Shown: positions 5,593 through 14,197 of the stretch, piece after piece
Numbering within the stretch: the first letter of the stretch is position 1
Layout: each line of letters opens with the position of its first letter
Origin: an uncultured Ruminococcus sp.
Lineage (GTDB): Bacteria; Bacillota; Clostridia; Oscillospirales; Acutalibacteraceae
Length of the DNA stretch: 17,421 bases
Assembly (NCBI GenBank): GCA_902762335.1
Contig: CACWNZ010000015.1
Span: 1 to 17,421 of the forward strand
Direction: 5' to 3'
Notes under the pieces: model-generated
Told to the model about the DNA's origin: nothing
Databases searched by the model: none
What the model saw: only the letters and a program-made list of their open reading frames with translations
Made by a program: the position numbers and the translations under genes

Positions 5593-7281
5593 ATGAAATT
5601 TTCTGAGATGAAATATACGCGTCCTGAGATAGATGAGATAAGGAGCGCGGCGAATGAGATAAAGAAAGCTTTTGAGAATGCGGAAAGCGTTGAAGCGGCG
5701 GACGGCGCGCTGAGAGAATGGGATAAGCTCATGGCGCATACCGATACTATGATGAGCCTCGCTTACGTGAGGAATACGCTGGATACACAGGACGAATTCT
5801 ATGAGAATGAGGTCGGATATATAGACGAGATATCGCCGCTGTTCACGGAGATACAGCAGAGCTTTGCGGAGCTGCTCGTGAAAAGCCGCTTCAGAGCGGA
5901 GCTTGAGCAGAAATACGGCAGACTGCTGTTCCTCAACAGCGAGATATTCCTAAGGGCGTTCTCAAAGGAGATAATACCCGAGACACAGCAGACGAACAAG
6001 CTTGAAACGGCGTATCAGAAGCTTATCGCTTCGGCGCAGATAGAGCTTGACGGAAAGAAATACACGATACCGCAGTTATCTCCCTTCAAGCAGTCGGCGG
6101 ACGACGGGCTCAGGCACAGGGCGTGGCTGGCGGAAGCGGGCTTCTACAGCGAAAACGGCGATAAGTTAGATGAGATATTCGACAGCCTCGTTAAGCTGCG
6201 CGACGAAAAGGGCAGGAAGCTCGGCTTTGATAATTTCGTAAGGCTCGGCTATCTTCAGATGAACAGGAACTGCTATACCCCGGGTGACGTGGATAGGTTC
6301 AGACAGGCCGTTGTAAAATATATCGTTCCCGTTGCGGACAGGCTCTACAGAGAGCAGGCGGCGCGCACGGGACTTGAATATCCGCTCACCTTTGCGGATG
6401 CCGCCCTGCATTTCCGCGACGGCAACCCGAAGCCTCAGGGTACGGCTGAGGATATACTCGAAACGGGCAGAAGGCTGTATCATTCGCTTTCAAAGGAAAC
6501 TGCGGAGTTCATAGACGAAATGACCGAAAACGAGCTTATGGACGTGCTCAGCAGAAAGGGCAAGGCGAGCGGCGGCTACTGCACGCAGATAGCCGACTAT
6601 AAAGTACCGTTTATCTTCGCAAATTTCAACGGCACGGCTGACGACGTGGAGGTCATCACCCACGAGGCGGGACACGCCTTTGCGTTCTGGTGCGCAAGGG
6701 ATATTTTCCCGTCGGAGTATCAGAGCCCGACCCTTGAGGCGTGCGAGATACACTCCATGACCATGGAATTCTTCGGCTGGAGAATGAGTGACGAGTTCTT
6801 CGGAGACGATGCGGCAAAGTTCAGATATAACCACCTGTTCGGCGCGATAACCTTTATCCCCTACGGCTGTATGGTGGATCATTTTCAGCATATCATTTAT
6901 GAAAAGCCGCAGCTTTCTCCGTCCGAGCGCCACGAGGTATGGAAAGAGCTCACGGGTAAATATATGCCCTGGGTGAAGCTTGACGGGTCGCCGTTCTACG
7001 GCGAGGGCAGGGGCTGGCAGAGGCAGCTTCATATCTACGAAAACCCCTTCTATTATATAGACTACTGCCTTGCGCAGACCGTCGCCCTTGAATTCAGGGC
7101 GATAATGCAGACCGATCCCGACAGGGCGTGGGAGCAGTATATGAAGCTGGTACGAAAGGCAGGCACACAGACCTTCGACGAGCTTATAGAAACGGCGGGT
7201 CTGCGCTCACCCTTTGATGAGGAAACGCTTGCAGAGATAGCCCGAAGCACTGTGGAATGGCTCGATGCCAACGGGATATGA
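5593..7281 (+). CDS. M3 family oligoendopeptidase
   Basis: A zinc metallopeptidase of 562 residues that cleaves oligopeptides in the cytosol. The zinc-binding HEAGH is at 357-361, inside VITHEAGHAFAFW, and the third ligand is probably E385 in LEACEIHSM. The helical N-terminal half and the C-terminal substrate-side motifs (FYGEGRGWQRQLHIYENPFY) fit M3 enzymes of the branch related to, but distinct from, classical PepF. Length is normal for that branch. The ATG at 5593 has GGAGG six bases upstream; an in-frame TTG at 5578 precedes the RBS and is not used. It is the first gene of an operon; the flavodoxin gene follows after 15 bases. Peptide turnover is the likely role. Whether it serves the ABC transporter downstream is unknown. 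Confidence 0.92.
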   Translation: MKFSEMKYTRPEIDEIRSAANEIKKAFENAESVEAADGALREWDKLMAHTDTMMSLAYVRNTLDTQDEFYENEVGYIDEISPLFTEIQQSFAELLVKSRFRAELEQKYGRLLFLNSEIFLRAFSKEIIPETQQTNKLETAYQKLIASAQIELDGKKYTIPQLSPFKQSADDGLRHRAWLAEAGFYSENGDKLDEIFDSLVKLRDEKGRKLGFDNFVRLGYLQMNRNCYTPGDVDRFRQAVVKYIVPVADRLYREQAARTGLEYPLTFADAALHFRDGNPKPQGTAEDILETGRRLYHSLSKETAEFIDEMTENELMDVLSRKGKASGGYCTQIADYKVPFIFANFNGTADDVEVITHEAGHAFAFWCARDIFPSEYQSPTLEACEIHSMTMEFFGWRMSDEFFGDDAAKFRYNHLFGAITFIPYGCMVDHFQHIIYEKPQLSPSERHEVWKELTGKYMPWVKLDGSPFYGEGRGWQRQLHIYENPFYYIDYCLAQTVALEFRAIMQTDPDRAWEQYMKLVRKAGTQTFDELIETAGLRSPFDEETLAEIARSTVEWLDANGI

Positions 7282-7296
7282 AAGGGAAGGATCGCT

Positions 7297-7743
7297 ATGA
7301 AAACAGCGGCAGTATATTTTTCAAAGCACCACGGGAACACGAAAAGGCTGATAGAAGCCATAGCTCAGAATTACCCTGTTGATACGATAAATATTGCGGA
7401 ACAGCCCGAGGCGGAGCTTGAAGGATACGAGCTTATCGGCATAGCCTCGGGGATATATGCGGGCAGCTTTGCAAAGCAGATGATAAAGTACGTAAAAAAT
7501 CATCTGCCGCCCGGGAGCAGGGTGTTTCTGATAAGCACGAGCGCCGGTCCCAAGCCGAATTACGAAAGGACGATAAGAAAAGCCCTTGCAGAGAAGGAAT
7601 GTACCGTTGTCGGCAGCTATATGTGTCTCGGATTCAATACCTTCGGACCGACAAAGCTGTTCGGCGGCACTGCAAAGGGACACCCGACAGACGAGGAGAT
7701 AAGCGGCGCAGTGAGCTTCTATGAAGGACTAAGAGCCGAATGA
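7297..7743 (+). CDS. Flavodoxin family protein
   Basis: A 148-residue single-domain flavodoxin-like protein that should bind FMN and carry electrons or reduce a partner. The N-terminal strand and phosphate loop AAVYFSKHHGNTKRL (4-18) fit the flavodoxin loop after strand 1. The segments ELIGIASGIYAG (45-56) and FLISTSAGP correspond to the later FMN-side loops. The C-terminus has HPTDEEISGAVSFYEGL, the usual last helix. It resembles stand-alone flavodoxins of Clostridia rather than fused oxidoreductases. The start at 7297 has GGAAGG six bases upstream, and the gene follows the peptidase by 15 bases. The redox partner is not evident from the neighbours. Confidence 0.85.
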   Translation: MKTAAVYFSKHHGNTKRLIEAIAQNYPVDTINIAEQPEAELEGYELIGIASGIYAGSFAKQMIKYVKNHLPPGSRVFLISTSAGPKPNYERTIRKALAEKECTVVGSYMCLGFNTFGPTKLFGGTAKGHPTDEEISGAVSFYEGLRAE

Positions 7744-7770
7744 GTCTGCGGTACGAAATGAGGTAAAGCC

Positions 7771-8478
7771 ATGCAGAAGGATTTTGTAAGATTTGAAAAC
7801 GTGTATAAGCGCTACAAAATGGGCGAGGTCACCATAACCGCAGCAGACGGCGTCACCTTCTCTATAGATGAGGGAGAGTTCGCCGTCGTAGTAGGGCTTT
7901 CGGGTGCGGGCAAGACCACCGTGCTCAATATCCTCGGCGGCATAGACAGCTGCGACGAGGGAAAGATAATCGTCGGGGGCAGAGATATAAGCCGTCTGGG
8001 CAAGCACGACCTTGCATCATACAGAAGATACGACATAGGCTTCGTTTTTCAGTTCTATAATCTTGTGCCTAATCTTACGGCAAAGGAGAACGTGGAGCTT
8101 GCAACACAGATCTGCCGCGACCACCTTGATGCGGAGTCGGTGCTCGAAAGCGTGGGGCTCGGCGACAGAAAAAACAACTTTCCTTCACAGCTCTCGGGCG
8201 GCGAGCAGCAGAGGGTGTCCATTGCGAGGGCGCTTGCCAAAAAGCCCAAGCTCCTTTTGTGTGACGAGCCTACGGGCGCTCTCGACTACAACACGGGCAA
8301 GAGCATACTTAAGCTTTTGCAGACAAAGTGCCGCGAGGACGGCATGACGGTCGTGCTGATAACGCACAACTCGGCAATAACCCCTATGGCAAACCGTGTG
8401 ATAAGAATGAGGAGCGGCAGGGTAGAGAGCAACAAGGTCAATCCTGCGCCCATGCCGATAGAACAGATAGAATGGTGA
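7771..8478 (+). CDS. ABC transporter ATP-binding protein (MacB/LolD type)
   Basis: A 235-residue nucleotide-binding subunit with all motifs intact: Walker A GLSGAGKTT (42-50), Q-loop FVFQFYNL (Q94), signature LSGGEQQR (141-148), Walker B LLLCDEPTGALD with D165 and E166, and switch histidine H199 in ITHN. The FQFYNLVPNLTAKENV stretch is typical of the MacB/LolD/FtsE group, which pairs with FtsX-fold permeases, exactly what follows. It is preceded by GAGGT seven bases before the ATG and lies 27 bases after the flavodoxin gene. It should power the large permease encoded next. This group usually works by mechanotransmission or export rather than nutrient import. Confidence 0.95.
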   Translation: MQKDFVRFENVYKRYKMGEVTITAADGVTFSIDEGEFAVVVGLSGAGKTTVLNILGGIDSCDEGKIIVGGRDISRLGKHDLASYRRYDIGFVFQFYNLVPNLTAKENVELATQICRDHLDAESVLESVGLGDRKNNFPSQLSGGEQQRVSIARALAKKPKLLLCDEPTGALDYNTGKSILKLLQTKCREDGMTVVLITHNSAITPMANRVIRMRSGRVESNKVNPAPMPIEQIEW

Positions 8479-8522
8479 TTTAAGATCATAAGACCTCTTA
8501 CGGAAGGGGGGAACGGACAGCA

Positions 8523-11500
8523 TTGAAAAATCGGGAAAAAAAGAGCCATGCTCTCAGAAAGAACACTCTGAGGGAAATATTCAGAACAAAATCGAGATTT
8601 ATTGCGATATTTGCGATAATAGGCATAAGCGTAGGCTTCTTTTCGGGACTGAAATCATCGGGCATAAGTATGCTTGCGACCTCTCTTAAATATTTTTCGG
8701 ACAGCCACCTCATGGATATAAGTCTTCTTTCAACGGTGGGCTTTGACGATGAGGATATAGACGAGATAAAAAAGCTTGACTTCGTCGATGAGGTAATGCC
8801 TGCTTACGCGGCGGATCTTATAATCAGCCGTGACGAGATAGACAGCGTAGTAAAGGTGTATTCCGTTCCTCAGAAGACCAAGACCAACAGACACCCGATA
8901 AACGAGCCGATACTGAAGGAGGGCAGACTGCCGAGGGGCGAGGGAGAATGCGCTATAGAGAGCTATTTTCTCGGTATGTCGGGCTATAAGCTCGGCGATA
9001 CTATTACGTTCAACCCGTCTGTAGAGGGCAGGGCGGCAACGGAAATAGTAAAAAGCCTTGATTTCAAAATAGTAGGCATAGTTGACAGTCCTCTGTATCT
9101 TACTTACTTAAGGGGCAATACGACCATAGGCGACGGTACCGTGGCGTTCTATATGTTGATACCGCCCGAGCAGTTCGCAACGGAGAGATATACAGCCGTT
9201 TACGTCCGCACCAATGCGTCTGACGGCAGGGTCTACGAGTTTGGCGACGAATACAGGGATCTCGTGGACGAGCAGAAAAAGGAGATAGAAAAGCTCTCGC
9301 TCAGATGCGTAGACCGCTTTGAAGCTACCACCCTTGCGGACGCTCAGAAAAAGCTGAACGATGCAAGAACGGAATACGAGGAGAAAAAGACCGAGGCTCT
9401 TGACGAGATAAGCAAGGGCGAGAAAAAGCTGCTTGACGGCGCAAGAGAGTTCTACGAGCAGACGGGAGACGCGCAGAAAAAGATAGACGATGCCGAAAAG
9501 GAGCTTGCCGACGGAAAGGAAAAGCTTGAAAAGGGTCAGCAGGACTACAAAACGGGCATAGAAGAGGCAAAGAAAAAGCTTACCGACGCGCAGACACAGT
9601 ATGACGAGGGACTTGCAAAATACAACGCCGCAAAGCTTGAGTACGACACACAGATAGACGAGGCGGAGAAAAAGCTGCAGTCCGCGCAGAACGAGTTTGA
9701 TATACAGTATCAGATATTCTATTCCTCTACAAAGCCGCAGGCGGAAACTAAGCTCACACTGCTCAAGGAGGCAACGGATCTCCTCATGGAACTGCTGCAA
9801 AAGGCGGAGGATAAGCTTGAGGAGCTGAAACAGAGCGAGATACTCGGCAAGGGCGTAAAGCAGGAGATAGAAGATCAGGAAAAGAAGATCAATGAATATA
9901 AAAAGAAAATAAGTGAATATCAGAGGCAGTACGAGGAGGGAAAGCAGAAGCTTGCCGAAGGCGAGCAGCAGATAGCCGATGCAAAGGCTCAGCTTGATGC
10001 CGCAAATGCCGAGCTTATGTCAAAAAAGGCGGAGGGTGCCGTAAAGCTCAACGAGGCGAAAACTCAGCTCGATTCGGCGGAGGGGCAGCTTGCCAACGGA
10101 AGGCTCGAATACGAAACGGCTCTCACCACGGGAATGATGGAGCTTCAGGCGGCGCAGACACAGTTGACGGAGGGCGAAAGAAAGCTTGACGAGGGCAAAA
10201 AGGAGCTTGCCGCAAAAAGCGCCGAGGCTCTTGCAAAGCTGAAGCAGGGCAGAGAGGAGCTTATAAAGGGAAAATATCAGGCTCACGTTCAGCTTGACGA
10301 TGCCGAAAAGAAGCTTGACGATGCCGAGGGGCAGCTTTCGTCCCTTGAAAACGCAAAGTGGTACGTCAACGGGCGCGACTACAACCCCGGTTATTCGGGT
10401 CTTGCCGAGGACGCCGACAGAGTCGACAGCGTTTCAAAGGTATTCCCCGTGTTTTTCCTGCTGATAGCGGGTCTTGTGTGCTTTACCACGATGACGAGAA
10501 TGGTCGAGGAGCACCGCACCGAGACGGGTACGCTTAAGGCGCTGGGCTATTCCAACACCGCCATTGCCATGAAATACATTATATATTCGGGCGCGGCGGC
10601 TCTTTTGGGCAGCATAGTCGGCGGCATAGCCGGACTTTTTACCCTGCCGTTCATTATAGTGGATACCTACGGCATAATGTACAGTCTGCCCGCAACGGTG
10701 CTCAACATAAATTGGATGAGCTATCTGCTCTCGTCGGTCACGGGAATAGTCTGTATATGTCTTGTTTCACTTTTTGCGTGCTTCAGGGATCTCAGACAGA
10801 CTCCTGCAAATCTTATGCGCCCCAAAGCTCCCAAGCCCGGCAAAAGGATACTGCTTGAGTATATAAAGCCTTTGTGGAACGGTCTGAGCTTTACCTCTAA
10901 GGTGACGGCAAGAAACCTGTTCAGATACAAGGCAAGATTCTTTATGACAGTCATCGGCGTGGCGGGCTGTACGGCGCTTATGGTGGCCGCCCTCGGTCTT
11001 AAGGATTCCACCACCGATATAGCCGACAAGCAGTTCAACAAGCTCACCATGTACGACCAGATATATGCTCTCTCCGAGGCGGGAACGTCAAAGGAAAACG
11101 AATACCTGATGTCACAGTTCCACGCGGACGAGGATTTCAAGAGCACACTGCTTGCCAATATGTCATGGGGAACTATCTCGGATAAGGCATCGGGCAAGTC
11201 GCTCTCTATAAGATTCACCATCGGTGAGGAGCAGAAGGAATTTGAAAAGATGTTTATCCTCAGGGACAGGCTCTCCCACGAGCCCGTACCGCTCACCGAC
11301 AACGGAATAGTGGTCACCGAGAGAACGGGCGAGGTGTTCGGCTTAAAAGAGGGCGACTACATCACGATAACTCTCGATGAGGAAAAGTACAGCTGTAAAG
11401 TGACGGGCTTTACCGAAAACTACGCGGGCTGTCTCGGCTATATGACCCCGAAGTATTATAAGCAATTAACCGGCTCGGAGCTGAAATACAACGTCATACT

Positions 11501-12032
11501 CACAAGGCTCACGGACGAGAGCAGGAGCATGGAGCGCGACGTAGCCAACAGATATATGAAGTCCGACAAAATAATAACCGTCACCTCAATGGTAGAGCAG
11601 ATAAATACGATGATGGACATGATGAACTCTCTCGATTTCGTCATTCTCGTAATGATGTTCTGCTCGGGTCTGCTGGCGGTAGTGGTGCTTTACAATCTCA
11701 TCAATATAAATATCGCCGAACGAGTAAGAGAGATAGCCACGATAAAGGTGCTCGGCTTCTACAGCCTTGAAACGGCAAACTTCATCTACCGCGAGAGCCT
11801 CGTGCTTACGCTGATAGGCGGGCTTGCCGGCCTGGGACTCGGCAACGTCTTTGCAACGTTCATAGTAGAATCCATACAGATGGATAACGTCATGTTCCCG
11901 AAGGAGGTATCCTTCATGAGCTACCTCATAGCCTTTGTCATGACTTTCGTGTTCTCTATGATAGTCAACTTCATGATGTACTTCAAGATGAACAGGATAA
12001 GCATGGTAGAATCCCTCAAGAGCATTGAATAA
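8523..12032 (+). CDS. FtsX-type ABC permease with long extracytoplasmic coiled coil
   Basis: The 1169-residue protein is the membrane partner of the preceding ATPase. A basic N-terminus leads to one transmembrane helix (about 24-46), then an extracytoplasmic domain, then about 340 residues of coiled coil (about 270-608) built from degenerate motifs such as KKLTDAQ, KELADGKEKLEKG and AEKKLDDAEGQL. A first FtsX core follows (helices about 640-770), then a second unit starting with a helix near RFFMTVIGVAGC, another extracytoplasmic domain, and three C-terminal helices ending in MNRISMVESLKSIE. Two FtsX units in one chain are typical of this permease type. The start is TTG at 8523 behind AAGGGGGG, about 11 bases upstream; no in-frame ATG is near. 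The gene is last in the operon. The substrate is unknown; a lipid, peptide or envelope-stress role are alternatives. Confidence 0.92.
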   Translation: MKNREKKSHALRKNTLREIFRTKSRFIAIFAIIGISVGFFSGLKSSGISMLATSLKYFSDSHLMDISLLSTVGFDDEDIDEIKKLDFVDEVMPAYAADLIISRDEIDSVVKVYSVPQKTKTNRHPINEPILKEGRLPRGEGECAIESYFLGMSGYKLGDTITFNPSVEGRAATEIVKSLDFKIVGIVDSPLYLTYLRGNTTIGDGTVAFYMLIPPEQFATERYTAVYVRTNASDGRVYEFGDEYRDLVDEQKKEIEKLSLRCVDRFEATTLADAQKKLNDARTEYEEKKTEALDEISKGEKKLLDGAREFYEQTGDAQKKIDDAEKELADGKEKLEKGQQDYKTGIEEAKKKLTDAQTQYDEGLAKYNAAKLEYDTQIDEAEKKLQSAQNEFDIQYQIFYSSTKPQAETKLTLLKEATDLLMELLQKAEDKLEELKQSEILGKGVKQEIEDQEKKINEYKKKISEYQRQYEEGKQKLAEGEQQIADAKAQLDAANAELMSKKAEGAVKLNEAKTQLDSAEGQLANGRLEYETALTTGMMELQAAQTQLTEGERKLDEGKKELAAKSAEALAKLKQGREELIKGKYQAHVQLDDAEKKLDDAEGQLSSLENAKWYVNGRDYNPGYSGLAEDADRVDSVSKVFPVFFLLIAGLVCFTTMTRMVEEHRTETGTLKALGYSNTAIAMKYIIYSGAAALLGSIVGGIAGLFTLPFIIVDTYGIMYSLPATVLNINWMSYLLSSVTGIVCICLVSLFACFRDLRQTPANLMRPKAPKPGKRILLEYIKPLWNGLSFTSKVTARNLFRYKARFFMTVIGVAGCTALMVAALGLKDSTTDIADKQFNKLTMYDQIYALSEAGTSKENEYLMSQFHADEDFKSTLLANMSWGTISDKASGKSLSIRFTIGEEQKEFEKMFILRDRLSHEPVPLTDNGIVVTERTGEVFGLKEGDYITITLDEEKYSCKVTGFTENYAGCLGYMTPKYYKQLTGSELKYNVILTRLTDESRSMERDVANRYMKSDKIITVTSMVEQINTMMDMMNSLDFVILVMMFCSGLLAVVVLYNLININIAERVREIATIKVLGFYSLETANFIYRESLVLTLIGGLAGLGLGNVFATFIVESIQMDNVMFPKEVSFMSYLIAFVMTFVFSMIVNFMMYFKMNRISMVESLKSIE

Positions 12033-12044
12033 CAGCCTGAGTTT

Positions 12045-12079
12045 AACAGCCGCATCGGAAAAGGATGCGGCTGTTTTTT
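12045..12079 (+). terminator. Terminator of the peptidase-ABC operon
   Basis: AACAGCCGCATC (12045-12056) pairs perfectly with GATGCGGCTGTT (12064-12075) around a seven-base loop, and a run of six T ends at 12079. This is a strong intrinsic terminator 12 bases after the permease stop. Confidence 0.95.
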
Positions 12080-12116
12080 CCGAAATAGAAAAGCACCGCT
12101 TATTATATAAAAAATC

Positions 12117-12145
12117 TTGATTTATTGCGTAAAATGTGGTAATAT
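12117..12145 (+). promoter_or_regulatory. Promoter of the PRTase-like gene
   Basis: TTGATT (12117-12122) and TAATAT (12140-12145) are separated by 17 bases, 40 bases before the ATG at 12186. This also shows that the longer upstream reading of the frame is not the protein start. Confidence 0.8.
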
Positions 12146-12185
12146 TAATGACATGATAATACTAAAACGGGCGGAGAGATATATT

Positions 12186-12821
12186 ATGGCAAAGGAATTC
12201 AAGATAAGGACAAAAAATCAGGACGTATTTCTGAGGGTGCAGAAGGGTCATTTTGCAACTATGCACAGCCATACGAATTACTATATTGACGTTACCACGC
12301 AGAAAATGCGTCTTTCAGAGGCAAAGGCGGTAGCTGCTGAGCTTGTGGACGAATATAAGATGACTACCATAGTAGATACCATACTCTGCATAGACGGCAT
12401 GGAGGTGGTCGGCACCTGCATAGCCGAGGACCTTACCAAGGACGAGTACGTCAACATGAATGCCCACCAGACGATCTACGTCGTTTCACCCGAGTATATC
12501 TCGGGCGGGCAGATGATATTCAGGGATAATCTCGTACCCATGCTCAACGGCAAGAGGGTGCTCATTCTTGCGGCATCGGTAACAACGGGAAAAAGCGCCC
12601 TTGCGGCGCTCGATGCGGTGCGCTATTACGGCGGCACCGTAGTTGGAGTTGCAGCTATTTTCGCTACCGTGGACGAGTGCGACGGTCACCCCGTCAATTC
12701 TGTATTCGACCCCAACGATCTCGGCGATTACGAGAGCTATAAGCCCCACCAGTGCCCCATCTGCGCAAAGGGGATCAAAATAGAAGCTCTTGTAAACAGC
12801 TTCGGCTATTCCGCTATCTGA
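12186..12821 (+). CDS. Phosphoribosyltransferase-like protein (orotate PRTase type), atypical PRPP loop
   Basis: A 211-residue protein with the outline of a type I phosphoribosyltransferase of the orotate group. TTIVDTILCIDGMEVVGTCIA (60-80) matches the region before the active site, and RVLILAASVTTGKSAL (124-139) occupies the place of the PRPP-binding loop. In true PRTases this loop carries two acidic residues before TTG; here they are replaced by AAS, so catalysis with PRPP is doubtful. The C-terminus has CPIC (190-193), a possible metal-binding half-site. The ATG at 12186 has GGAG nine bases upstream; the longer frame back to 12117 overlaps the promoter. It is transcribed alone with its own promoter and terminator. 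It may be a pyrimidine enzyme, or a regulatory relative that binds nucleotides, as PurR-type proteins do. Similar sequences are often labelled orotate phosphoribosyltransferase. Confidence 0.72.
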   Translation: MAKEFKIRTKNQDVFLRVQKGHFATMHSHTNYYIDVTTQKMRLSEAKAVAAELVDEYKMTTIVDTILCIDGMEVVGTCIAEDLTKDEYVNMNAHQTIYVVSPEYISGGQMIFRDNLVPMLNGKRVLILAASVTTGKSALAALDAVRYYGGTVVGVAAIFATVDECDGHPVNSVFDPNDLGDYESYKPHQCPICAKGIKIEALVNSFGYSAI

Positions 12822-12837
12822 CCTGTCACGTATAATT

Positions 12838-12866
12838 GCCTGCATAGATAACTGTGCAGGCTTTTT
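12838..12866 (+). terminator. Terminator of the PRTase-like gene
   Basis: GCCTGCA (12838-12844) pairs with TGCAGGC (12855-12861) and is followed by TTTTT (12862-12866). Confidence 0.88.
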
Positions 12867-12986
12867 GTATAATATGACGGGATATATCGCGTATCCGACC
12901 GCCGCGCAGGGCGTTTTGTCGGGGGATTGTTATGAATCTATATAAAAATATAGCATGATGAGCGGCATTTGTTCAAAATTATGGTG

Positions 12987-13015
12987 TTGACCTCAGAGAA
13001 AAATAATGGTATAGT
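12987..13015 (+). promoter_or_regulatory. Promoter of the flippase-glycosyltransferase operon
   Basis: TTGACC (12987-12992) and TATAGT (13010-13015) are separated by exactly 17 bases, about 60 bases upstream of the first start. Farther upstream (12938-12953) lies a small AT hairpin, CTATAT-aaaa-ATATAG, of unknown meaning. Confidence 0.8.
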
Positions 13016-13075
13016 AAAAGGTATGGAAAAATGCAGTTTTTTGTCTGACACGCAGGCTGACGAGAGGTGATTCTA

Positions 13076-14173
13076 TTGAGCAAACCCAGACACAAACGAT
13101 CATCTATCCCGTGGGGACTCATCTTTAACCTGTTTATAATAGCCCTTACCATAGGGCTTGTGGTCTTTTTTATATTTTCAAAGGACGGCTTTATCGACCT
13201 GCTCAACAGCGGGCTTAAAATAAACGTTATCTGGCTCATCGTGGCCCTTATAATGCATTTGCTCAATATAGTTATAGATGCTTCTATAATCTATCTTTTC
13301 GTAAAGCGAAGTACCCCTGCCTTTACCGCGCGGCAGGCTTTTATTGTGTCTATGGTGGGGCAGTTCTACTGCGCCGTCACCCCGGGCGCTTCGGGCGGAC
13401 AGCCTATGCAGATACTCACTATGACCCGTATGGGCGTAAAGGGCGCCAACGGCACGGCCGCGCTTATACAGAAATTCCTCGTATGGCAGTTTACGCTTAC
13501 AGCCTACAGCATAGCGGCAATGACGCTGAGGTTTTCTATGTTCGTGCAAAGCCTTGACTTAGCCATGTGGGTACTGACGATAATAGGCTTTATGGGGCAG
13601 GTGCTTACCATCGTGTTCCTTCTGCTCGCATCGTTCAACAAAAACGTTACCAAAAAGGTCATCGGCGGAATATATAAGCTGCTTGCAAAGATACACCTTA
13701 TGAAGAACGTGGACGAGAAGATAAAAAAGCTTGACGAGACCCTTACGACCTTCCACAACTGCAACAAGGATCTCAATAAGGACAAGACGCTCGTCGTAAA
13801 GGTCTACGTGCTCACCTTTGTGCAGCTTACGGTGCTGTTTCTGGTGCCGTACTGCATAGCAAAGTCCTTCGGCAAGGACGAGGTTTATCCCTTTGATATG
13901 CTCTGCGCGCAGTCGTTTGTAAGCATGGTATCGGGACTTGTGCCTATGCCGGGCGGCTCGGGCGCTGCCGAATACTGCTTCAGCGCCTTCTTCGGCAATG
14001 CCTTTGACGAAATGACCATAAAGTCCGCCATACTTATATGGAGGACTATAACCTATTATCTTACGATAATGATATCCCTGCCGTTTGCGGCCGGAAGAAA
14101 GAAAAAGACCGCGCAGGAGGATATCGATAACGGAGCCGAGGGGAAAAAGGGTACCAACGGCACCGTAGCATGA
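13076..14173 (+). CDS. UPF0104 / LPG-synthase transmembrane-domain protein (flippase-like)
   Basis: A 365-residue integral membrane protein with about eight hydrophobic segments (about 12-34, 50-76, 88-101, 133-152, 162-186, 240-261, 277-292 and 315-338). It carries the two hallmark loops of the family: TPGASGGQP (102-110) and, in the C-terminal half, MPGGSGAAEY (291-300). The domain is the membrane half of lysylphosphatidylglycerol synthase and also occurs alone beside glycosyltransferases, where it is thought to move or present lipid-linked sugars. No aminoacyl-transferase domain is attached. The start is TTG at 13076, six bases after AGAGGTG; the GTG at 13067 lies inside that RBS. It heads an operon with two GT2 genes, 24 bases before the first. 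The charged tail (341-365) is cytosolic by inference. Confidence 0.88.
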   Translation: MSKPRHKRSSIPWGLIFNLFIIALTIGLVVFFIFSKDGFIDLLNSGLKINVIWLIVALIMHLLNIVIDASIIYLFVKRSTPAFTARQAFIVSMVGQFYCAVTPGASGGQPMQILTMTRMGVKGANGTAALIQKFLVWQFTLTAYSIAAMTLRFSMFVQSLDLAMWVLTIIGFMGQVLTIVFLLLASFNKNVTKKVIGGIYKLLAKIHLMKNVDEKIKKLDETLTTFHNCNKDLNKDKTLVVKVYVLTFVQLTVLFLVPYCIAKSFGKDEVYPFDMLCAQSFVSMVSGLVPMPGGSGAAEYCFSAFFGNAFDEMTIKSAILIWRTITYYLTIMISLPFAAGRKKKTAQEDIDNGAEGKKGTNGTVA

Positions 14174-14197
14174 CAACGCCCGTACGGAGGTGCTTCT

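Noticed and set aside
6490..7032. 180-residue minus-strand frame opposite the M3 peptidase
   Set aside because: It is opposite a peptidase frame with an intact HEAGH site and shows no start signal.
9108..9800. 230-residue leucine-rich open frame on the minus strand
   Set aside because: It is the antisense of the repetitive coiled-coil region, where AAG/GAG/CTT-rich codons leave the opposite strand open.
12117..12185. N-terminal extension of the PRTase-like protein with an early CVKCG motif
   Set aside because: The added bases contain the -35 and -10 boxes of the gene's promoter, and the ATG at 12186 has its own RBS.
12931..12957. Eight-codon frame and small AT palindrome upstream of the flippase operon
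   Set aside because: Neither has an RBS or a position that suggests use; short AT palindromes are expected by chance in promoter regions. It is mentioned only with the promoter.
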